A stretch of DNA of 64,000 nucleotides from Anabaena sp. PCC 7108. Lineage in GTDB: Bacteria; Cyanobacteriota; Cyanobacteriia; Cyanobacteriales; Nostocaceae. The stretch spans positions 925,954 to 989,953 of the forward strand of contig NZ_KB235896.1 in the NCBI RefSeq assembly GCF_000332135.1, in the 5' to 3' direction. The notes under the pieces were generated by a model, which was given only the letters and a program-made list of their open reading frames with translations, did not search any database and was not told where the DNA came from. The translations under genes were made by a program, and so were the position numbers. Below, piece after piece: positions 58,294-64,000 of this stretch (position 1 is its first letter; every line of letters starts with the position of its first letter).

Positions 58294-58734
58294 ATGCAAC
58301 TAATTAAATCTGCGACAGCAATCATAATTTCTTCTTTGTCTATGTTGACAATACCTGTATTTGCTCAAGTAGATCAAGACAAGTGGGTAGATTTTGGTAA
58401 AACTCATAGCGGTGAGATACTAAAACTAAATGAAAGCAGTGTTAAATCTGAAATCATGTTAGCTGATGATACTCTCAATAATCAAGATGGTTTCTATAGC
58501 AATAAAGATAATTACCCAAAGGTAAAAGTTGTTGTATTTGACTACAGTATTGGTGATAAAAAAAGAAGTGCATACACCAAATCTTGTGATAATGGCAGAT
58601 TAACTGCTAATGCTAGATGGAAAACCTATACTTCTGTTACAGATTATTGGCCTCAATATTTTGAAGTTGAAGCTGATAGTGTTGCCAGTGAAAAAATGTT
58701 ACAGCAGGTTTGCACTTTAAGCCTGTCTAAATAA
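58294..58734 (+). CDS. Secreted hypothetical protein
   Basis: This 146-residue protein has a clear signal peptide (MQLIKSATAIIISSLSMLTIP, cut near VFA/Q). The mature part WVDFGKTHSGEILKLNESSV, then VVVFDYSIGDKKRSAYTKSC and a second Cys in LQQVCTLSL may form one disulfide. Resembles the many short exported cyanobacterial proteins of unknown role. Own promoter region upstream; no linked genes. Confidence 0.75.
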   Translation: MQLIKSATAIIISSLSMLTIPVFAQVDQDKWVDFGKTHSGEILKLNESSVKSEIMLADDTLNNQDGFYSNKDNYPKVKVVVFDYSIGDKKRSAYTKSCDNGRLTANARWKTYTSVTDYWPQYFEVEADSVASEKMLQQVCTLSLSK

Positions 58735-58861
58735 CCATCTTTTTTAATTTAGAAGATGCAAAATTTGAAAACTTTATTCAAAAAGAGTTTTCAGGCATAA
58801 CAATATTAATTGTTCAACTGTGTATGAATTGCAATCTCTAATATCAACACCCTACAAATCT

Positions 58862-59041
58862 ATGAGTGAACAAATTAAATGGACTGCTGAATCAGAAGAG
58901 AAAATAAAAGAAATCCCTTTCTTTATTCGTCCCTTTGCTCGGAAGAAGATTGAAACCTATGCTCAAGATAATAGTATATCTCTCATAACTCTGGAAATTT
59001 ATGAACAGGTTAAGCAACAATTTAATAAAAAATTTGACTAA
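58862..59041 (+). CDS. Small PCP_red-domain protein
   Basis: This 59-residue protein, from ATG 58862 (a GTG at 58820 would add 14 residues), reads KWTAESEEKIKEIPFFIRPFARKKIETYAQDN (residues ~5-36), then ISLITLEIYEQV. This matches the PCP_red domain found at the C-terminus of light-independent protochlorophyllide reductase subunit B (ChlB), here as a free-standing unit. Such stand-alone copies occur in cyanobacteria; function unknown, perhaps pigment-related. Intact and close upstream of a disrupted gene. Confidence 0.75.
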   Translation: MSEQIKWTAESEEKIKEIPFFIRPFARKKIETYAQDNSISLITLEIYEQVKQQFNKKFD

Positions 59042-59047
59042 CATATC

Positions 59048-59218
59048 ATGACTCGACAATCTCATGATCAATTCGCTAAAGAATATCTGGAGGAATTATT
59101 GACACCTCTAGGAACAATTAAAAAAAGCGAAAAGGTGAAAAGCGAAGTTCAAGAAATTGATGTTTGGTTTGAACCATTTTCTGATCAAACTCAAGAAAAT
59201 CTACCTTTAGGTTTATTA
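59048..59218 (+). pseudogene. MTRQxHDQFAK family gene truncated by an IS
   Basis: The N-terminal 57 residues (MTRQSHDQFAKEYLEELLTP, GTIKKSEKVKSEVQEIDVWFE, QENLPLGLL) belong to a cyanobacterial family of roughly 250-300 residues with an Rpn/PD-(D/E)XK-like character; this classification is tentative. At 59219 the IS left end begins and reading continues seven codons into it before a stop. The rest of the gene is absent, even beyond the IS block. Confidence 0.85.
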
Positions 59219-59832
59219 CTGGAGTTTAGACTAAATCGGTGATGTTCAAGAAAAAAAAGGGGGTCTGATTGAATACAGACCCCCTTTTGGCAGAAGCTGA
59301 GAAACGAACTACCATTACTCACCTGCCAATATGAAACTTGCCAGATTAGAAGAATTCCGTCAAGCAGCCTACCAACATTTAGGCAAAGCGAAAGACGCTA
59401 CCTTTGAATTGACAGATGCGATATTACTGACTCGAAATGTTTATTGCCTAGCAGAGTTGTCCTTATCGCCAGTATTTAGACGCAAGTGGCCAAGCATCTA
59501 TGACGGCCTACAAGATAGCAGACCAAACGACAGAAATTTATGCAAGCTTATATCAAACAGATACCACTGTGGAGCGACCTCTATTGGCAGGAGATCATAC
59601 GAACTGGTCACGACCAGATGCAGTCAAACTCAAAGAAAGAACTTATCAACATAGTGGCACATCCATCGCCGGAAATAAACCAATAACTGTAGGACAGGGA
59701 TATAGCACAATAGCCTGGATACCAGAAAAAGAGGGGAGTTGGGCATTACCTTTAAGACATGAAAGAATCACAAGTGCCGAAAGTCCAATTAGCAAAGCAA
59801 TTTGGCAACTCAAACAGGTGTGTAAATATTTT
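59219..59832 (+). mobile_element. IS copy 1, left part only
   Basis: Starts with terminal repeat CTGGAGTTTAGACTAA and the hairpin GGGGGTCTG / CAGACCCCC near 59260-59285, then the transposase start at 59331 (MKLARLEEFRQAAYQHLGKA). Frames shift around 59530-59570: small insertions and deletions relative to copy 2 (for example CCACTG versus CCAACTG). The copy stops at ATATTTT (59832), where copy 2 begins. The right half is missing. Confidence 0.9.
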
Positions 59833-59917
59833 CTGGAGTTTAGACTAAGGCATGAAAAAAGACTCAGGAGGGCTGAGTTAATCAGAGACTTCGTAAAACT
59901 ATGAATAATCTTAGGTA

Positions 59918-61409
59918 TTAAACAGTAACTGATGGTTCTTTACGTGGTCGTGTTACTGTTTTTTTAACAATGGGGCAGGGGTTTTTACGGTGACGCTGTT
60001 TTCCTGATTCCCAACCAGGAGACTTTCCGCGAGGTTTGGGTGCAGAGGCGGGAGTACCAATGGCCGCAAAAACTCCACCCATAGATTGAGCAACTCTTCC
60101 AGGGGTCAAATGACCCTGAGATTTCTGCCAAGGAAGAGGATTATCCGTAACAATATCACGAGCTAACCACAATTCCCAAGTCATTAAAGGCATCAGGTCA
60201 CTCCACCTCTCACATTGTTTGGGAGTGCTTAAGTTTGGCACTGTCCAATGTAGACGCTGCTTCAAAAAGCGATACCAATGGTCAATCGTAAAGCGACGCA
60301 AGTAAAGAGACCAAACTTCTTCTAGAGGTGGTATTTCTTCTCCTACCCAAGCCAACCATAAAGGTTTGGATACCCTCATGTTACCTTGCGCGTCCAGACG
60401 TTCAACTCTGATGATTAACATTGGGTGTGTAGCAGCTTTACGGAAGTGTAAATCTTTCCACAAGCTCACACGCACACGTCCTAATTTTGAGTCATTTATT
60501 TCCAAAACAGATGTCGCTTCACTCCATGTTGTTGGCTCATTGAGTTTAAATTTATCACCGGTAAAGGCAGAGGGCAGGAGGCAGGAGGCAGAAGGAATGT
60601 CTCCTCTGCCCACGACTGAAAGGAGTAAGGGTATGAAGCCCCTCCCAAATCGAAAATTTGGGAGCTTCCGATTGGGAGGGGTCACAATCCCTTTCCAATT
60701 GGTTCCTTCTGCCCTCTGCCCTCTGCCTCCTGCCTTCTTGAACATGTTTTTTGGGTCGTCCCTTACCAGAATAAGCTCCCGGTTCACCCCATAAACACAA
60801 ATTTGAACGCAACCGAACCAGAATATCTGCGGGAATACTGGCAGTTTTTAAGACAAACGGCGCACAACCGTATTCACTATCCCAAACGGAAATTGGTCTA
60901 GTAGGAAAATATTTACACACCTGTTTGAGTTGCCAAATTGCTTTGCTAATTGGACTTTCGGCACTTGTGATTCTTTCATGTCTTAAAGGTAATGCCCAAC
61001 TCCCCTCTTTTTCTGGTATCCAGGCTATTGTGCTATATCCCTGTCCTACAGTTATTGGTTTATTTCCGGCGATGGATGTGCCACTATGTTGATAAGTTCT
61101 TTCTTTGAGTTTGACTGCATCTGGTCGTGACCAGTTCGTATGATCTCCTGCCAATAGAGGTCGCTCCACAGTTGGTATCTGTTTGATATATAGCTGCATC
61201 AATTTCTGTCGCTGTGGTCTGCTATCTTGTAGCGCCTCATAGATGCTTGGCCACTTGCGTCTAAATACTGGCGATAAGGACAACTCTGCTAGGCAATAAA
61301 CATTTCGAGTCAGTAATATCGCATCTGTCAATTCAAAGGTAGCGTCTTTCGCTTTGCCTAAATGTTGGTAGGCTGCTTGACGGAATTCTTCTAATCTGGC
61401 AAGTTTCAT
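59918..61409 (-). pseudogene. DDE transposase of IS copy 2, split by an insertion
   Basis: The 5' piece (from 61409) has LAGDHTNWSRP (first Asp) and VWDSEYGCAPFV (second Asp), ending in KGRPKKH; the 3' piece resumes at GDKFKLNEPTTW and contains YLRRFTIDHWYRFLKQ, an IS4-type Y-2-R-3-[E/D]-6-K motif with Asp in the Glu place. Removing 60559-60742 joins them into one frame of 436 codons (435 residues). As it stands, the insertion shifts the frame and should inactivate it. Confidence 0.9.
60559..60742. mobile_element. 184-bp heptamer-built palindromic insertion
   Basis: Both ends are made of 7-base units: GGCAGAG, GGCAGGA and GGCAGAA on the left, and their complements (TGCCCTC, TGCCTCC) on the right. 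The centre is a hairpin CCCCTCCCAAATCG...CGATTTGGGAGGGG-type (60640-60681). No coding capacity. It interrupts the transposase exactly between His and Gly codons of GRPKKH/GDKFKL. Confidence 0.88.
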
Positions 61410-61505
61410 ATTGGCAGGTGAGTAATGGTAGTTCGTTTCTCAGCTTCTGCCAAAAGGGGGTCTGTATTCAATCAGACCCCCTTTTTTTTCTTGAACATCA
61501 CCGAT

Positions 61506-62933
61506 TTAGTCTAAACTCCAGTCTATAAAAGTTGCTGTTGTTTCATCCCCACGTTCACGCGCAAATTGAGCAGCGCAGATTAAGCCAGCAATGTTACAAG
61601 CTAGGGTAGAAGGTGAATAACCACTACATTCCTCCCATCGTTCTTGTTGGGTAACAGGACTATGACGAATTAAATAACCCGCCGCCCGTAAAATCATGGG
61701 ATAAATATCAAAGTTTAAGCAAGTATTTTGCTGGTGTAATAGCCATGCTAATAAAATAGGAAATGCCACTTCATCCAGTTGAATACCTTGCCAGTAAGGT
61801 TCACCATCAACCCAGAAATTTTGGGCAAAACCGCCGTCTTCCTGCTGACTGGTGGCCAGATAAATGAGCGATCGCGCTGCCGTATCAATTTCCCCAGCCG
61901 CCACTAAACCTGCTACACTACTGACCATATCCCGCGTCCAGACAAGGTGATATCCTCCTCGATCTTGGTCGTCTTTGGCTTCACCCCAAGGGATAGCCAG
62001 GGAAGCGATTAAAGCACCAGGATAAGTTTTGTCTTCATGTGCTAACAATAAACTAATGCTGTTGTGATACAACTCGCCATGATCACAGGAAAGATTCTCT
62101 AATGGTTTGATATTATCGCGCGATAGCTTCCACTGTTTAATATAGTGTTGCTTCTGTTCTGAGAAAGGAATATTGAGTGATTGAAATAATGTAGATATGG
62201 CATTGTGAAATGTTGTTCCAAATGCCAATCCTAAAGTAAACTCTTTAGTGCTATCTAAATTTAGTTCTCCAGTCAGAGCCAGGTTGCCATCTACAGCGCT
62301 ATCAAACTCCCAATCCATCTGAAAATTATCAGCTAAATCTGTCCAACCATCACTTTCACCAACGTAGCCACAAGAAAGACGGGTAAAGGGAATTGTTGCC
62401 ACTACTGCTAACCATGTACCCCCTTTCTCAGCTGTCAGGATTCGATGTCCAGCAACTTCTACAGCGTAACCATTATTACCTCTACCTCCAACTTCCAAAT
62501 GTGGCGCACACAAAGCGTATAACTGGAGTTGGGAAATAAACTCACTCTCTCCTGTGATTTTTGTGTGTTGTAAAATGCAGGATAAATGGGGGTCGGCAAT
62601 CACTTCTTTAATGACAGCATAACGTCCTTGAGGATCAGAATTAGTGATTCGGTATCCTAAACTATTAGTGCATAGAGGTTCTGTGATTGATTGAAGATGG
62701 CGTTTCTCTTCGTGAAAAAAGCTTTTGCCATCAGAAATTAGGTATTGCAAATCTCGAATTTGGGGTCTGTCTACTGTGGGATAGTAAACTTCAGTAATCA
62801 CACCGTTCCAAACAGTAAACCAAACGTGACTGGAGGTAGAGTAAGCTGTTCCGACTCCATCTTTATTGGCATGAGTCCAGCGCGGATCAATGCCTGGTGA
62901 GCCAAAAGCCGTTTTTTGTCCAAGAATTTTCAT
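61506..62933 (-). pseudogene. GH15 glucoamylase-like enzyme, 3' half lost at the IS
   Basis: 475 codons remain of a family usually near 800. The N-terminal beta-sandwich domain (SSHVWFTVWNGVITEVYYP) and the first part of the (alpha/alpha)6 barrel are present: HLVWTRDMVSSVAGLVAAG, DGGFAQNFWVDGEPYW, and QERWEECSGYSPST with the catalytic acid Glu. The second catalytic Glu and the barrel end are missing. The last codons (WSLD stop) come from the IS terminal repeat. Probably non-functional; it would have hydrolysed alpha-glucans. Confidence 0.9.
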
Positions 62934-62952
62934 ATTAACAAATTAACAAATT

Positions 62953-64000
62953 TTATTGAGAAGGTTGAGAAGATTTGCCAACGGAACTTAAAGATTTAGC
63001 TTCTATAAAAATTTGTTTAATTTCTGGATGATGTTGGCGAATTTTTGCTTCTAAATTATCTACAGTTAATGCTATTTTTTCACTTGTAAGATTTTGGGAA
63101 AATTGAATTTCTAAATTAAGTAATACTTCCTGTGGCGCAAGGTGCATTGTTAGCACCCGGATGATTGTTTGTACTCCTGGTTCTGTTTTTGATAAAGAAC
63201 GAATATTAGCTACGGTTTGAGGATCTGCACTTTCCCCAACTAATAATCCTTTACTTTCTCTTGCTAATACCAAGGCGACAACCGCTAAAATAATGCCAAT
63301 AATAATTGAGGCGATAAGTAGGTCGGCGTTAAAAATTGTCGTTATGACAAGGCAGGAGGCAGAGGGCAGAAGGCAGGAGGGAAGAGGTTTTTAGGCAACT
63401 TTACGTTTCGTTACATACTTCTGTTTTTCTGCGCCTTTCTACTTACCATCGAAATAAACATTATCAAATAAATGACCTAAAAAGATGCCGATCAAAGCGA
63501 CAAGTAAACCTAAAATTGCGGCAGAATCTTCAAATAAGATCGTGAATACTGTCGGATCTTTACTGTTTCTAACTGCTTGCCAGAAATTTTGTTTACCCTT
63601 GGTTGGCAAAAACTCTTTTAAAGCTATAGTCCAAGAAAAGCCTTCAAAGAATATTGCGATAGCTAAGACAATATAATTCCAGATGGGGTTTTCTAAAGGA
63701 CTAGGATTTATTAAATGAGTAATTCCTTGATAAATGGACATCCCGCCACCAATAGAAAAGATGAAGATAGCAACAATGAAAGTCCAGAAATAAAGTTCTT
63801 GACCATAACCAAAAGGATGACTATCATCTGCTGGTTTTTGACTCATGCTAATTCCTAGCAGAAGTAATAATTGATCTGTAGTATCTACTAGTGAATGAAT
63901 ACCCTCAGAGATCATCGCTGAACTATTGGTAATGAAAGCAGCAATAAATTTAGTAATAGCGATTGCTAAGTTAGCTCCCATTGCAGCAAAGATTGTTTTC
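62953..64000 (-). pseudogene. CDF cation efflux transporter, interrupted; 5' end outside window
   Basis: The N-terminal part (to 63439) has AMISEGIHSLVDTTDQLLLLLG with the CDF metal-binding aspartate, SHPFGYGQELYFW and further spans to DNVYFDG. In the same frame, after an insert of roughly 40 codons with two stops, the coding resumes at ADLLIASIIIGIILAVVAL and continues with ARESKGLLVGESADP and a cytoplasmic domain ending at 62953. Together these make a normal Zn/Co/Fe exporter broken by a repeat insertion. The 5' end runs past base 64000. Confidence 0.85.
63325..63440. repeat. Heptamer-containing insertion in the CDF gene
   Basis: Contains GGCAGGAGGCAGAGGGCAGA and GGCAGGAGG (63355-63380), the same 7-base units as the 184-bp element at 60559, plus flanking A/T-rich sequence with two in-frame stops (TAG at 63439-63441, TAA further on). 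Exact borders are uncertain by a few bases. Confidence 0.75.

Larger units (their letters stand above)
59833..61521 (-). mobile_element. IS copy 2, complete ends, inverted within copy 1
   Basis: Bounded by CTGGAGTTTAGACTAA (59833-59848) and TTAGTCTAAACTCCAG (61506-61521), 16-bp perfect inverted repeats. Length is 1689 bp, of which 184 bp (60559-60742) is a later insertion, giving an original IS of 1505 bp. The transposase has IS4/IS701-like DDE features. It has landed inside copy 1 and its far end abuts the truncated GH15 gene. Confidence 0.92.

Noticed and set aside
60366..60794. 142-codon plus-strand frame
   Set aside because: Antisense of the transposase and the 184-bp insertion.

Overview
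This window looks like a chromosome segment of a filamentous, heterocyst-type cyanobacterium (Nostocales; Anabaena, Nostoc or Dolichospermum-like). The support is: an ATP synthase operon in the cyanobacterial order with a duplicated b subunit and a gamma subunit carrying the photosynthetic insertion; an NDH-1 CO2-uptake operon (ndhF-ndhD-cup); a CruA/CruP-type protein; GCGATCGC (HIP1) sites; a cyanobacterial tmRNA tag; and abundant heptanucleotide tandem repeats. Genus is inference only.

Layout. 1-1160: end of a ROK sugar kinase and tmRNA (minus strand). 1162-7405: accessory or defence-like block with a Uma2 nuclease-fold protein, a DUF29 protein, a single-chain restriction-modification-specificity enzyme and two PIN-domain toxin-antitoxin pairs. 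7597-14072: atpI-atpB-atpE-atpF'-atpF-atpH-atpA-atpG on the minus strand, most gaps filled with different heptamer repeats. 14168-18682: methyltransferase remnant, exported protein, methyltransferase, CruA/CruP-like flavoprotein, small membrane protein and two related MITE-like elements. 18765-24368: a 22-unit octamer array and the CO2-uptake ndhF-ndhD-cup genes. 24493-33066: murF, a tiny membrane protein, a histone-deacetylase-like hydrolase, gyrA, and an lnt gene that carries repeat-derived insertions.

33327-46218: methyltransferase, type IV pilin, two SPINDLY/OGT-like glycosyltransferases, and two modular methyltransferase/glycosyltransferase proteins. Three adjacent proteins share a module of about 115 residues at different ends. 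This is the best candidate here for a little-described system, perhaps glycan or pilin decoration. 46660-51104: small conserved protein, FHA-kinase plus PP2C phosphatase pair with zinc ribbons, and an RluE-like pseudouridine synthase. 51509-57213: DUF1400 hydrolase, a second Uma2 protein, a GxxExxY protein bracketed by perfect 30-bp inverted repeats, a DUF2726-like protein, and a TPP riboswitch with thiC.

57300-64000 is a genomic scrapyard. It holds three fragments of one cyanobacterial gene family, a DUF433 gene whose DUF5615 partner is cut off after eight codons, and an IS inserted head-on into another copy of itself. That IS junction has removed the ends of both flanking genes, including the 3' half of a GH15 glucoamylase. 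A 184-bp heptamer-built palindromic element splits the IS transposase; excising it restores one uninterrupted frame. The same kind of heptamer sequence interrupts a CDF cation transporter and is embedded in lnt, so these repeats behave as if they insert into genes.
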